Assembly (NCBI GenBank): GCA_021186555.1
Contig: JAJKFL010000014.1
Coordinates: forward strand, 25,241,033-25,305,032
DNA length: 64,000 nt
DNA from: Reticulitermes speratus
Lineage: Eukaryota > Arthropoda > Insecta > Blattodea > Rhinotermitidae
Reading direction: 5' to 3'
Position numbers and translations under genes: made by a program. This document shows, piece by piece, positions 1-12,600 of the stretch (positions are counted from its first letter, which is position 1; each line of letters starts with the position of its first letter). The notes beneath the pieces are model-generated. The model saw nothing but the letters and a program-made list of their open reading frames with translations. It made no database searches and was not told the DNA's origin.

Positions 1-249
1 ATTGGTTATACAGTTTGTGTACTTTCTGGAGCATTTCGCTGTCATTATTGAAGTAATTGCTGCTTTATGTTGTTCTTTAATAGTAAAATGTTAATTTTTT
101 TAGATTAAATATGTTGTTCTGAGAAGCAGTAAAACCAGAATAACCTGAGGCTCGGTATTACCATGTGTTTCAGGAATGTTCAAAATTAGAGCAAAACAGG
201 TGAATTTAGAAGGTGTATTAATGAATGTTACATTTGGAGCACAGCTTCG

Positions 250-664
250 TATGGTGCTCAAAAGTGGACACTTCGGAAAGTAGATCAGTAATACCTGGAA
301 AGCTTTGAAATGTGGTGCTGGAGAAGGCTGGAGAAGAACAGTTGGACGGAACGTGTGAAAATGAAAGTATTACACAGAGTCAAGGAGGAGAGGAATATCC
401 TCCAAACAGTAAAAAAGAAGGAAGGCTAACTGGATTGGTCACATCTTGCGTAGGAACTGCCCGCTAAAACAAGTTATTGAAGGAAATATAGAGGGAAGGA
501 TAGAAGTGACGGGAAGACGGGGAAGAAGGCATAAGCAGCTACTGGATGATGTTATGGAACAGAGAGGATACTGTAAATTGAAAGAGGAAGCATTAGATGG
601 CACCCTGTGGAGAACGTGCTTTGAAAGAGGCTATGGACCTGTCGTAAGACAGACTACGGGATGA
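250..664 (+). mobile_element. LINE-A fragment: broken reverse transcriptase C-terminal tail
   Basis: The translation matches the C-terminal tail of arthropod non-LTR retrotransposon polyproteins: YGAQKWTLRKVDQ, then ESFEMWCWRR, then WIGHILRRNCPLKQVIEG and finally GYGPVVRQTTG before TGA at 662. A stop codon at 289-291 and a frameshift between about 400 and 425, in an A-rich run, break the frame. It is 5'-truncated; the catalytic RT core is absent. Only the tail from 446 onward is one open frame (72 codons). It is a dead relic. Confidence 0.8.
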
Positions 665-2776
665 ATAAATTAATGAAATAAGAGGATGCGGTAGGATCAA
701 CACAAATTTGAAAATATTGAAGTAGACATTGTAGACATAAAATATTGAAGTTCCAGAATGTGTTTTGCGTTAGAATATTGGAGGAGGACAGCGTCAATAC
801 TCTGCACATTGTAAAAAGATATTTGCATCACGTAAAAACGAGCGCGAACCGTACATCTCTGACCTAAGTATAACGATACTGTCTTTGAATCTGCCTTCCC
901 CAAATACTGCCCTACTGCAGTCCATCACGATTTTTAAGGCAAAAAAAAAACTAACCGCCTGAACCACGGCATGGGCATTCCGCTTTTATCAGACTTATTG
1001 TTTAAAAACTAATTGTGAATCGGAACAGAGCAGAGTGTCAATGGATGGAAAATGAAGATACTTTGTTCTAGGAAAATGAGCCTCATTTCAAATGTACTGC
1101 AACATAACTAAACATTGTATGATACGGGCCTTTTTGTCCTCTGTTCGTGGTTAATATGAGACGAATTCCACAATAAAACGAAGTAACAGAGGCTTTGTGC
1201 TACCAAAGTGTGTCAGTTGGTAGTCTCTTTCTCTTTATCTTCTCTCTGGAAACCCAAAGGGTGGAAGCAGCAAACTTGACGGTCATTACACGAGGCAGCT
1301 TCCTTGGAATGGTCGTGAAAATTTTATATCCTGACTTAGATATTGAATTTTCGATTACATTCAAAGAAGTAGGATCACGTTTTATGTGTTTCTGTAATGA
1401 TATCATACTCGTTAAAAAAATTATGACATCACTACAGAGAAATTTAATGTCGTTTTATATTATGCATAAAGATGAGACAATGGACTGAAGAAATAATTTT
1501 CACAATATTAACGCATCAGTTTTTGGCTGAATGATTTTCTTTAAAGGTGTAATAGAAACTATAAAAAAGCATTTTACTTGTAAATAATTTTTTTTTTTCG
1601 AAAATATGATTGTCATTAATATCTCTCTCTCTCTCTCTTTTTTTTTTTCGTAGGCAGTCTATTCAATATTTTGGAATTGACAACGGTCTTGTAAATTCTG
1701 GTATTGATGCAAGAAATGTTTACAGCGCACTGTACCGTCTGATGTTTTGATAACTGTCATTCACCTCCAAGCAAGTTTATAACCCAGAGGAGCAATTCAA
1801 GTGGGCACTATCAGGGGTGATATTCTGACTTGAGGACAATAACCGTTACGATCACTCTCCGGAGGCGTTCTGAGACACTAGCCGCGCTGTAACAAGCATT
1901 AGGAGAAAACTCTATCAGTTTGGCTTATTGCCATCTAATTTATTGAATGTGAGATTTTATTTTGACGTCAGAAATGTAATTAATCACCAAAATTGCAGTT
2001 CTTTTGAGTGCAGAAAAATACTGAGTTTCAGAAACCTTAATATGTCATGTTCGATATTTTGATGCAGTGGTTTATAAGCCCACTCCTTCCACATGAAGGT
2101 CTATACAAGCATTCACTTGAAAATGAGTAATTTAAATTTCAATTCAGATTTCAGACATTGAGCCTCTTACAATAAAAAGATTTCGTTAATGTAGGTACAA
2201 GTTCTTAAATATAGAACATGACAAACTCATACTTCGAAATGTAAGGATCATACAATAATAGGTGTTTTGATTTCAGCTTGTCTGTGCGTGTGTTAGTTCA
2301 ATTTACCATTTTCCTACAGCAATAGGCCTACAGTTCACATTCATGTGTTTCCATTTCTGTACCTGGTTTTGTTTGTTTCATGATACAAAAGGCGCTCAGA
2401 ACGTTGTTATACAACACAATGGCGGGAATTTGATGCAATCTACAGAGTTTAAGGGTTGCAGTTGGCTTCACGAAAAGGTAGACCACATTATAAACAAATT
2501 TAATTCATCGTTTCGTAAATTAAATATTACTAGAACGATCAATCAGGTACGGGTTTCAGTGAATAACAAGAAATGACCGCCACGATTAATCAAAGACTGG
2601 TTCTTACTGTTTACTGTGTAACTATCATGTTCACTCGTGCAGTGTGCTCAGTGTTTCCCATTTTGGTTGAACATAAAGAAAATAAAAAGACGTTCTAATA
2701 AATAATTTGTTATAGGTATAGGTAGATAATTAGACACAAGTGTTAAATAAGTTAAAAGTTTGTAAATCATACACGT
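665..2776. other. No gene seen
   Basis: AT-rich sequence with short ORFs (up to 97 codons at 1,195-1,488) that show no recognised domain, no codon bias and no splice context. Apart from the TC microsatellite, no repeat family was recognised here. Confidence 0.5.
1620..1649. repeat. (TC)n/(T)n microsatellite
   Basis: Alternating TC runs into a T tract. Confidence 0.9.
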
Positions 2777-3030
2777 GCCGATCCCAGTGGCCACGCGGTT
2801 TAAGGCATGGGTCTGAGGCAGCTTGTTTGCTGGGATGGCGGGTTCGAATCACGCCGGGGGCATGAATGTCTGTCTCTTGTGAGTGTTGTGTGTTGTCAAT
2901 TAGAGGTCTCTGCGACGGGCTGGTCACTCGTCCAGAGGAGTCTACCGAGTTTTGTGTGTCTGAGTGTGATCGTGAAGCCTTGACAATGAGGAGACCCTGG
3001 CCGACTAGGGCTGTTGTGGCATGCGGAAAA
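2777..3030 (+). mobile_element. SINE-3 copy, tRNA-derived, full length
   Basis: The head GCCGATCCCAGTGG followed by CCACGCGGTTTAAGGC reads as a pol III A box and GGGTTCGAATC as the B box, spaced as in a tRNA-derived promoter. The tRNA-unrelated body (CTCGTCCAGAGGAG core) ends in a short A-rich tail. It aligns along its length with the copy at 39,808. The flanks AAATCATACAC and AATTCATATAC may be a decayed target-site duplication. The tRNA-like head cannot close an acceptor stem, so it is not a tRNA gene. Confidence 0.8.
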
Positions 3031-3156
3031 TAATTCATATACTAAATGAGGAGGGGGTTACAACTGTGACAACCTGGGGTTAATCGGAAGGTAATCCCCC
3101 CAAAAAAAAGTCAAGGTGGAAGATTGTATTCAATAAATATCATTAGTATATTTACT

Positions 3157-3385
3157 AACTAACTCCATGAAGCAGAGTCCTTCTTGAGAAGCTCGTCAGC
3201 TAGTCAAGAAATTCCCCGCGTTTTATCGAACCCGAAGGTTCATTACCGCATTCACAAGAGCCCAACACCTGTCCCTACCCTGAGCCATATCAATCCAGTC
3301 CACGCCCTCCCATCTCACTTCTTGAAGATCCATTTTAATATTCTTCCCACATTAGTATATTTCCCACTTCCAGTTACTGTAATAA
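3157..3385 (-). mobile_element. LINE-B 3' tail
   Basis: Reverse complement of the 3' end of the LINE-B element at 13,969-14,601, including the last codons (MNLRV-like), the CGCGGGGAATTTCTTGACTA block and the terminal CTCCATGGAGTTAGTTA-like end. It is severely 5'-truncated, as is typical of LINE insertions. Confidence 0.75.
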
Positions 3386-3606
3386 AACAGAGGAAAGACA
3401 AACAAACGCGCTGGCATTCCCCGGTATTTCACTAACTTCACGATGCAAGGTTTTCCTCTGAATCTGATATAAACATTTTATGTACACTGAAACGTCATTA
3501 CTGCATTCACAACAGCTGGCCACTGGATCCCATCCTGTGGCCAGTTAAATCTAGCCCAGGGCCTCGGTACGCAGAATACAACACCAGCTCGCACGACGCC
3601 AGACAT

Positions 3607-3835
3607 GAAATTCTCACAGCCATGTTGCTGAGGAGTCATTCTTCTGAGATGTGACGCTGTGCGGCTGGGTTAGTGGTTCCAGACGTTTCAAACAAACGTA
3701 ATGCCTTCACTTTCTTGGACTCTCTGAACACTAAAGATGAAGGCATTGCGTTCTTTCGAAACGTCGGTAACCACTGACCTAGCCACACAGTGTCACATCT
3801 CAGAGGACTTTGAATCCCCAATACTAGCATTACAA
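3607..3835. mobile_element. FB1 foldback element
   Basis: A long imperfect hairpin: the left arm begins TTCTTCTGAGATGTGACGCT near 3,640 and the right arm ends AGTGTCACATCTCAGAGGA near 3,806. The FB1 core CGAAACGTCGGTAA sits at 3,757. No coding capacity. A separate small palindrome CTGGCCAC/GTGGCCAG lies just upstream near 3,517-3,545. Confidence 0.7.
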
Positions 3836-4169
3836 TCGCGATTCTTACTTAACCTTTAACCGATTTCCATATGTCAGAATTGAGTGGTTTTGCCTGTGAA
3901 CAAAATGCAGAAAATACATCAGGAACATCTGAAGGCTTCACTGAACAGAAGTGCTCCTTTAAATGGGGCGTTCCTTTGCAAGATATCTTACGTGTCCGGT
4001 TGTGTTACGAGCACAGTCCACTAGCATCAGTCTGACAGAACTTATATATAACTTGGAATTCACTTCAGGCGCACTTCAGCTGTTATCGCTTCCATTCCTC
4101 TGTCTTGTCCCAATAAAGTTGGTCCAAGGCTTTTCAGACCATTGACATGGACGACGCTAAAAGAATCTG

Positions 4170-4445
4170 AGAGACTCCTGATATTTGAGGTTCTCATAGC
4201 GGTGTTGCTGAAAATCCAAGTAGTCTGGAATGTCACAGTGCGCCGACTGGTAAATAATTACCGACGTTTCGGATAAGATTAGTTCAACCATTTTCAGGTT
4301 TAATTAGTCTTATTGGAATGTTTGAACCTAAAGATAAAGGCATTACTTTCCTTCTTTATGGCACTGCTTGACGCTGAAGATGAATGCATGACGTTCTTTC
4401 GAAACGTCGGAAACTGACAAGGCGTAACGATTCAGGAGACTTTGT
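4170..4445. mobile_element. FB1 foldback element
   Basis: The left end carries the family terminal motif TTTGAGGTTCTCATAGCGGTG near 4,177 (one base longer than shown elsewhere). The left arm has GTCTGGAATGTCACAGTGCG and ACCGACGTTTCGG; the right arm has CGAAACGTCGG at about 4,399 and ends CAGGAGAC. Non-coding. Confidence 0.65.
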
Positions 4446-5372
4446 ATTTGTGATCACACGTGTTTCTGCGTACGTCATCCTCCATGGCTACCTACACATC
4501 CCTCTCAGTGATAACCAAGTTAAGGAAGATATGGTAGCTTGCACTGTGAGGAAATGCGTTTTATGTTTGGTGTACTGTTGTACGTACAGTAACGCAAGAT
4601 GTGTGAAAAGCAGAAACAAAATTGAATTTCCCTAATATGTGTTAACGAGGTTACTGATTGTTCTTATCCCCTTCAGACAACATATTTCAGTTAACTTATT
4701 ATTTAAAATGTCACTGAGTATTTCTCGAGCCCTCAAAGCTAATAAGGTACACGCATTATTTATTTATATTCACGCAACTGTTGTTCAACTGCCACCACTC
4801 GGTTCGTTCCTGGATTTAATTTTAGAGGTTGTTTATTCTGTCTACGTTAAAATTTCATACAAGTAGTACTTACGTGTGTGTATTCGGTATACTTAACTAA
4901 TGTTACCCTAAACAGAACTTATGTTTCTTTACCGACCGTAATGCATAAACCCAAATAAGGTTCTGATCAGGTCCTTCGTAAACAGTGCATTAAAACGGCA
5001 GTTAACTTTTTTACGATATTTTAAAAAAAGGAAAAATGCATTTCAATTCTACCATAAAGCGAAAAGCACCTAAACTGCAAATTTACACAATATTTTTTAA
5101 TAACAGATTTTGACTCAAACCTACGAAAAGTGCAAAGGGGTTTGTGGAACTTTGTGTGATGACAGTATATAAATAAAATATCTAAACTGAAGGCGAAGGC
5201 TGTAAGGAATCACAATACTGACGGCGTTGGGGTTTAAAGTTATTTGAAATTCTGAGGTATTTTAACACTGAATGACGGTTTGTTACGAAGTATATTAATA
5301 AAATATGTCAACTTTAACTTCTGTTTTTTAGGGTTCTCTGCATTTAAATGGAGTTATTTAAAGAAAACACGA
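4446..5372. other. No gene seen
   Basis: AT-rich; the ORFs of 83 and 75 codons at 4,384 and 4,639 have no recognisable features. Confidence 0.5.
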
Positions 5373-5530
5373 AATTTCACGGCGGTGGAACTCTACAAGG
5401 AACTCGCTGGTTTATAACGACATGTAATCTTATGTGTTCACCGGCGTTTCGGAGAAACCTGATGCTTCTCTCTTATACACGGCGTCATAACCCACAAAAA
5501 AAAACAACCTGCATATGAAGTATCATTAGT
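5373..5530. mobile_element. FB1 half-element (degenerate)
   Basis: TTTCACGGCGGTGGAACTCT, then GGCGTTTCGGAGAAACCTGA. These match the outer terminus and core of FB1, but the partner arm is missing. Confidence 0.4.
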
Positions 5531-5734
5531 GCAGCCTGTCCGTCACCGACGTTATTCTCATAAGAAAACTCAACTTGAGAGCTAAAGTAGGAACCCTGAT
5601 TATACTGGTGAACAGGTATTATGATTAAATTCTATAAGGTTTTGACGATGGTATACAATTCTGAGCACCAACTGTCTTTTGGACTATGTCCATCGTCCTG
5701 GTTTAATTATAAAATTATAAAATCATAAAATATA

Positions 5735-5870
5735 CAAGAATATAAAGTATAAAACCTCGACGTTTCGAAAGATGGATCTTCTTTCGTCATCAGGAGGGGA
5801 CACCTACTCAGATGGGTCCTATTGAATAAGCTAGTCTCAATCACAATCACAATAATTTTATTTAAATAAT
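5735..5870. mobile_element. FB1-like half-element
   Basis: CGACGTTTCGAAAGATGGAT followed by CATCAGGAGGGGACACCTAC resembles one arm of the element at 57,750-58,005. The other arm is absent. Confidence 0.4.
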
Positions 5871-5882
5871 ATATACGTAAAA

Positions 5883-6117
5883 GCGGAAAGGAACATCCTG
5901 CGTACAATAAAACGAAGAAGGCAGACTGGATTGGTCATATCTTGCGTAGGAACTGCCTTCTAAAACATGTGACTGAAGGAAAAGTAGAAGGCCTTAAGGA
6001 AGTGAGAAGATACTGGACGTTGAAAGAGGAAGAACTAGATCGCCCTCTGTGGAGGACTCGCTTTGGAAGAGGTTATGGACCTGTTGCAAGACAGACTACG
6101 TGATGATGAATAAACAA
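5883..6117 (+). mobile_element. LINE-A fragment with internal deletion
   Basis: Matches the tail at 250-664 in nucleotide and protein sequence (DWIGHILRRNCLLKH, then LKEEELDRPLW-like, then GYGPVARQTT). The GRRGRRRKQLLDD segment is missing, so it carries an internal deletion of a few dozen bases. It ends in a GATGATGAATAAA tail similar to the first copy. Confidence 0.75.
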
Positions 6118-6160
6118 AAATTCAGGTACTGCCTCACAGTAAGCATAATGCGTCTTGGAT

Positions 6161-6362
6161 GCTGGTCTTCTGGAATGTCACGTAGTGTATCGGGCAATTT
6201 AACATATCCCGACATTTCGAGGGAAAGTAGTGCCTTCATCTTCAAAGGTTAGTAGGTCTTCTCGGACTTACCAACCCTTGAAAATGAAGGCGCTATCTTC
6301 CTTCGAAACATAGAAATATGTAGAAATACTCGTTACAAAGTCAGCATTCCAGAAGACCAGAA
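6161..6362. mobile_element. FB1 foldback element
   Basis: The left end GCTGGTCTTCTGGAATGTCA pairs with the right end GCATTCCAGAAGACCAG. Inner arms CCTTCATCTTCAAAGG and CCTTGAAAATGAAGG pair around a short loop. Confidence 0.7.
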
Positions 6363-6405
6363 TCGTCAACATCAAGACTGTGGAAGCTTCAAATCTCGCA
6401 CAGTG

Positions 6406-7750
6406 CGCCTCCATAAAAAGACAAAATGGTTAATGTGGTTTAGGGTAATATTTATTACTTATGTGAACACAGACAGTGAGCAAAATGACGTGTTTCTTAG
6501 TGTGACAGCAGCTGGTGCATATAACATAGTATCCACTGTGCTTTAAAGCGTTAAATTCCAAATCAAAAGTATCACACAGCAACTTGTGCGTAAAATAATG
6601 TGACTTGTAGACTCAGATGGCACATATATGTACACATTCCAGTCCCCATATACAAATACATAGGCCTACACTTTATATTCACATTCGTAAATTTAATTTT
6701 TGTCACGTTTGATAACTGTGCATTATATCACATATCAGGTTTAATTACGAACTTAGAAAAGAGGAAACGTAACATTAGTTTTTAGAAGAAACATTGCGCG
6801 TTAAATCATATTAACGACAAAATTAAAATCTGACAGAGAAGCAAGGTTGCTAGTCAGATAACTGGAAACAGAATAAACACTTCCCACTCCTTAAGACAAA
6901 ATCGCTTTATCTGTAATTACACGTTCGTTTCTTCTTCTGCTGTTTCTTACGTTCTCGTTTCTACAGAAAGTGTTCTACTTCCAGTGACAGACGGGAAAGA
7001 ATTCCTCTCCATGTGACCATAGCGATTCTTCTTTCAGGACCTCTTTCTGTTCGTATCTCTCGGATAAAACCGTACTTAATGATGACACTCCGTGTAGAGT
7101 GCCAGATCAATTTAGTCTTACAGGATTCTGATTTCCGGTCGGTCTAACTTCGTGCTTGTCACTTCCTCATGCCAGACGACTACAAAAGCAATGAAGAATG
7201 TTTTTGTAGCATTTTACAGCAAAATCTGATAAAACGAGGGAACCTAAAGGGCTCATCAATGTACGTTTAGAAACAGGCGGTGAATTGCTACTTAAGACTG
7301 AGCATTACAATCCTATTTCACGAACCACGAAAGCCATTCTAATAACTAATTCTCCATGCATTTATTCTGATAAATACTTCCATATGCACTTAGGTCATAT
7401 GTTTACGAAGATAATAGTAAAATCGTATATAACAAGGAGTTTGATAAACGGCAAAAGATTGCATAAATTAAAATAATTAATAAATTTAATAATTATTTGG
7501 ACAAAGCAGTGCAACGAAATTAACAAGAGACAAGGGAAAATAATAAAATAAAACTTAAATTATATTGAAATCAAAGGTTAATATGAACGCCACAAAAATT
7601 AAAGTTAGTTCTACAATATTTAATTTGAAGCTCTTATTAAAAAATAATCACATTAAAAATATTAAGTAAAATGTGTAAAGTTTTTTTTTAAGTGTCCCGC
7701 AGCAGATGCTACGGACGCACCGCAGCCTTGAGTCTTATTGCGCAACCATG
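6406..7750. other. No gene seen
   Basis: AT-rich intergenic or intronic sequence; only short, featureless ORFs. Confidence 0.5.
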
Positions 7751-7894
7751 TGATGAAGACGATTAGTTTTTTTTTTCATTTTTCCGTGTAATGGAGCACC
7801 GGTAGAATGAAATTGACAGGGGAAACCGAATTACTCGGGGAGAAACCTGTCCCAGTGTCACTTTCTCCACCACAAATCCCACATGGACTGGCCC
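7751..7894 (-). mobile_element. SINE-2 partial copy (3' portion)
   Basis: Matches the body of SINE-2: the phrases ACTCGGGGAGAAACCTGTCC and CACCACAAATCCCACATGGA are shared with 39,120-39,180 and 49,130-49,190. The tRNA-like head is absent, so it is 5'-truncated. A GAT-rich, T-rich tail lies at the low-coordinate end. Confidence 0.65.
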
Positions 7895-9654
7895 GGATGT
7901 GTAAAATTAATTACTTTTTTTTAAGAGAATACTCAAAAGTTCTGCAAAGCAGACTAGACCAAAACCATGTAACATTTGAGGACAACGGCTGTTTCTGAGG
8001 TAAATAATAACCAACAACTGACAAATGAAATGCACTAAACTTTTTGAAACTTCATGGTTTCGGTGTGTAGAGGCGGTTTTAGTTTATCAACAGAAATACT
8101 ACTTTTAGCGTTCCGAAAGAAAGCGTATACTGCATTTCATAAATGTGATGTCAATTGTACGTATTATTCAAATTAAACTTTATGCGATCATTGACAGTTA
8201 TGCAACAGAACTGCATATAAAGTTTATAGACTTACATGTAAAAATACAATATTTATTACTCCGAAGAAGAAGATGATGAAAGCACGTTATATATTCATAA
8301 AGAAATTATTTTCGAGAGAGAATGCTTAGTATCTGGATAACTGCATTAGTAACCTATTTACCAGAAATATTTTCTCAAGAAAGGTATCATGCAAACACAT
8401 GAAAAAATAATGCATTGAAATATGATCTAAGGTCGGTTTGCAATCAAAAACCCAGATTTGAGATCACAAAACTTCAGTTATTAACATTAAGCGTAACGTA
8501 TGTACAGACCTATAAAGAAGACAATATCTAATATTTCAGTTACAGACATACTGGTACACGACGTACATTCATGCCATCAAAGATAATTTATGTGTAATAA
8601 GCACTAAGAATTGCAGCCGAATCTTAGCTCATAACACGTTAATAAAAAAAGGAAGAATAAGGTCTTCGCTCTTCTGGGATGTTACACAGCTTTGCTTGGT
8701 TGTTAGTAATTAAGTAGCACCAAGCAACGCTGCGTAGCATTCCAGAAGAGCGAAGGCCTCCTTTACACCGCGGCAGAAGCCTTAAATCACGCAAGGAAGA
8801 ATGGCATTGTAGTAGGCTGTACTAGTTATTCATTGCATTCACCTAATTTGTTCTGACATAACGATGGAATATGAATTAAGTAAATGTATTGGAAGGGCCA
8901 CAGACGTCCTGTAGGCTTATGCATGTCTATTGATTCTATAGTTAATTAAAGCAGGCGAATTTCTCTTGCTCAAAATAACGTTTCTAAATACACACTTCAT
9001 TAAGCAATTACAAACACGACACTATTTCATGCGACTATACGCCAAGACGCACGTGATATAATGCAGTAAATCTTTTAACGTAGCGGAGTATGAGAATTCA
9101 ATTACACCAGCTGATACTGGAGCAACATTTGCGAAAATATTACTTTTAAATATTCGCATCTCTTTGGTAGGGCGATGTTTCTTCACTCAATTAGGTTCAA
9201 TGTCAGCCAGGTTCACTATTATACTCAGGACGGGTGATATACGAGCGAAAGAGCGAACACAAAATCCGAAGGTTTTTGACAATAGGTACATGTACACAGA
9301 TGAATAATAAATTGTAACTTATTATAACCTTCCTTCAAATACAAAATATTTTTAGTTGTTATTCATTTAGATCGGACTGGTTTATTCTTAAGGGTTCCGT
9401 GTTTATTAATATGAATAAATTTAGGCTTAACTCTGATGGGAATTAAAATAATAACTTAAAATATTTTGATAATATCAGCTATCGTATAGGCTACCACCAA
9501 CATGCTGCACATTTTCAATAAACGCCCAAACACGGCAATCTTAAAAATGAACCAGCTGGTTCGAAGCAGGTCGAATTAATAAAAACGATTAACAACCAAA
9601 GGAAGGCGTTGTACTAGTCTGAAGGTTACGACAAATTAGCCAATAATACAGCGG
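7895..9654. other. No gene seen outside the short hairpin
   Basis: AT-rich; no ORF of note. Confidence 0.5.
8661..8760. mobile_element. FB1-related short hairpin
   Basis: Arms of about 40 bp: CTTCGCTCTTCTGGGATGTT on the left and GCATTCCAGAAGAGCGAAG on the right, with CTTGGTTG/CACCAAG next to the loop. The outer arms match the elements at 34,103 and 60,362. The internal CGAAACGTCGG core is missing. Confidence 0.65.
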
Positions 9655-9884
9655 TTCATTCATTCTGTAGTCTGTCTTAAGACAAGTCCGTAGCCTCTTC
9701 AAAAGCGAGTTCTCCATAGGATGCGATCTAGTGCTTCCTCTTTCAATTTCCAGTATCTTCTCTTTTCCGTAACGTCATCCAGTAGCTGCTTACGCCTTCT
9801 TCTTCGTCTTCCCGTCATTTCTACCCTTCCCTCTAACTTTCCTTCAATCACATTTTTTAGAAGGAAGTTTCTACGCAAGATAAT
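9655..9884 (-). mobile_element. LINE-A fragment
   Basis: Reverse complement of the LINE-A RT tail. It includes the codons for the GYG-like motif, LKEEALD, the GRRRRRRKQLLDD block and ILRRNFLLK. It is 5'-truncated and the reading frame is interrupted. Confidence 0.75.
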
Positions 9885-10611
9885 AAAGCGGTATGTGTTT
9901 AAAAATATAAAAATTAATACAATACCTGCATATTATCATACACAGATAGGCCTACACGTAACATACAAATCATAAGTACAATACTCATGAATGAAAATAA
10001 GTAAACACATGCAATCTCAGACAATATTAAGTTTCATTTTCTTACATATAAATCATTTAACATGCTATACAAAAATAACTGAAAACAGAGCCAATGTCAA
10101 AAAATCAGTTCCCGTCTGTACTGAGGCGACAGAAATGAGTCATATGGATCGATCACCTCCACATCTCCCTACAACTGTTACTCTCCTCCTTCCAGCTTAT
10201 TTCCCCATATTCCCCTCTAGTCGCCTAGCCATTCTTTTTTTACACGAATACCGGTAGCCGTAAACTTCGATGGTGACAAGCACTTTGGGCTGATTTATAT
10301 AGGAGTGAGGACGCTGAAGGGGAAGCCACAAGCGCTCCAATTTTCACCATTCATGGGGTTTCTTTCTGTCGCCTTACTACAATGTTAGAGCACTCACACA
10401 TGTTCGGTAGCAGACTGGATGTCCAGCAAGTGCCGACTCAGATTGTTCGTGTTTTTGCTTGTCTATCTGTAGGCCTATACCTCGCTGTGAATGGCATCAT
10501 GCATATAACATCACGTGCCACTTATTGTACGTTACTATGATTCTTGTGAACAAAGTTAGTTTTGAACTTCGGACCGATGTGAACTAAAAATCAAGACGCC
10601 CACTAAGCTTT

Positions 10612-10898
10612 ATTAAAGGTAAAGGCAAAAGTCACACCGTAAGATGCTAATGCGGTACAGAGGGGGAGTACAGGTATAGCTTTACCCATTTTCAACCTCG
10701 CCGCTAGAAGGAGTGAGTAGCCCAGGCCGCCTTATAGCCGGAAATGAGCCCCAGTACCTATTGTGCAGGAGGCTAAGTGGGCCCCATTTCCGGTATGGAC
10801 GGGCAGGGACAAAAGAAAACAACTTGCTCCCACTGTAGTTCGAACTCCGGAACGTTCAGCCAGTAGCGAGTCGCTATACCAACTACGCTATCCCGGCC
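10612..10898 (-). mobile_element. SINE-1 copy, near full length
   Basis: Read on the minus strand, the head GGCCGGGATAGCGTAGTTGG (A box) is followed by a B box (GAGTTCGAAC) and the family body, including GGTACTGGGGCTCATTTCCG, and a TTTACCTTTA tail. Diverged from the youngest copy at 31,679. Confidence 0.8.
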
Positions 10899-12175
10899 TC
10901 GAATAACATTTCGGGCAGATCCCCAATACCATATTTCGTCAAAATATTTTCATTAGTTCGGCATGTTAAAAATGAGGGAGTACAGACAGACGCACAAAAA
11001 CTCAATTCAGATAATTCATAAAAATATGCGCTATAAATGTACGGAACTTCCCAAACCAATGGACATAAAATAGGCAAGGCATCTGAATATATCGATCACA
11101 TGAAAAAGAAACCCTCGAACATACTTAATCACATATATGGCTTAAGAGTCGCAGTTCGTTCTCAATAGTAATCACAATTTTCGTGGTATTCAAGAGTTTA
11201 GCATGACAGGTGGAACCATAAACAAACCATTTTGTTTAACGCATCCAAACCTCCACCTACTCCAGTTTAACGGGAAAATGAATAGGAGGCACGACAAATA
11301 TTCAGTTTCCGTATTTCAAAGCTAGGTACTTTGTTGACTGTACGTTTTGTATCTTTAATCAACAACTGAACATACTATTAAATTTATTACGCCGGTTTTC
11401 AACACTAAACAACAAAAAGCGTTTCTTTAAAAAATATAATTGACTTAAATATATAAACAACTTAGTGACTACCATTGCTTCTATTGCACAGCATCTAACA
11501 CTGAAATACAGAAATACTAAAATATATTTCAGTTCTGAACTCTCAGTTTGTAGCCTTAAGATGCATACGTCGCTATTTAGCACACTATAAATTTTGCTGA
11601 CATCTGTTATCTATCCCTCCATCACTCATCCATACGTCGCTCACAACAACATAATCAGAATTCACAAAAAATAGACATTTCTGACAGGCATTACAATTCA
11701 TAATTAAGGGGATTATTAAATTTTAAATATGGCATCCATAACTGAAAGTTGATAGCACTAGTGACAATGAAATGATCAAATTACCATGACCTAATTTGTT
11801 CGGAGAATGCGGCTTCCTCTTCCGTACTTGGCAGCGGTATACAGCAGGCGCTGAAGTGAGCTTCATTAGCATGTAAGCGTGGCAAACCCGTGTCCGTCCG
11901 CAGTGCCATTTGATGTAGGTTTCTTCACCGCATCAAAAACATTTCAGCAGCGATATCGTGCTATAAATATGTCACTGTTTGTAAACTTTTAAATTATTCC
12001 CTCGACTAGCGGAACATCCTACAATAAACGGAGAATCCGCTATTATTTTTTTATGCAGTTTGTAGGTCTTCAAGGCGATCCATATGTAAATTTCGGACTT
12101 CCTCATCTGGGTTCTAAGAGTGACCTGGTAGAAAACTTCTTAGCACCCTTACATTACTATACGGCTTCAAAAGTA
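10899..12175. other. No gene seen
   Basis: AT-rich; the 74-codon minus-strand ORF at 11,359-11,583 has no recognised similarity. Confidence 0.5.
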
Positions 12176-12600
12176 ATTAGTTCCACGATGCAGATTCCTT
12201 CTTCAGAAGCTAACAGTCTCTCGCTGAATCAAGAAATCCCCACCTTTCATTCAACACATTTGTGTTCACAACATTCAGCAAGCAGCTCCTACCCTTAGCC
12301 ACATTAATCCAAAACACACTCCCACCCTATAACACACGATAAACTTTAAAAAATATCCTCCCATCTTAGTCTCCGTCTTTCCATTAGGCTTTTTTCTTCA
12401 AATTTCCTAACAAAAACTTTCTATATATTTCTGTCGTCCATCACTTGTAACAAATTCCTCGGCCATTTTATCATCCTAGTAACATCTGACGACGAGTTCA
12501 AATTATGAAGCTCCTCACTGTGTAATTTTCTCCAGCTTCTAGTTACTTCCTCCTTCTTCTCATCTTCCTTATGAGCGTGAGATAAAGTTTTACACTCAAG
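12176..12600 (-). mobile_element. LINE-B tail, strongly decayed
   Basis: It follows the reverse complement of LINE-B in order: TTCTTCAGAAGCTAAC (3' end), AAGAAATCCCC, TTAAAAAATATCCTCCCATC, TTTATCATCCTAGTAAC (opposite the NIIRVIKSRIMRW segment), TTCTCCAGCTTCTAGTTAC and GAGCGTGAGATAAAG. Many indels. Confidence 0.65.
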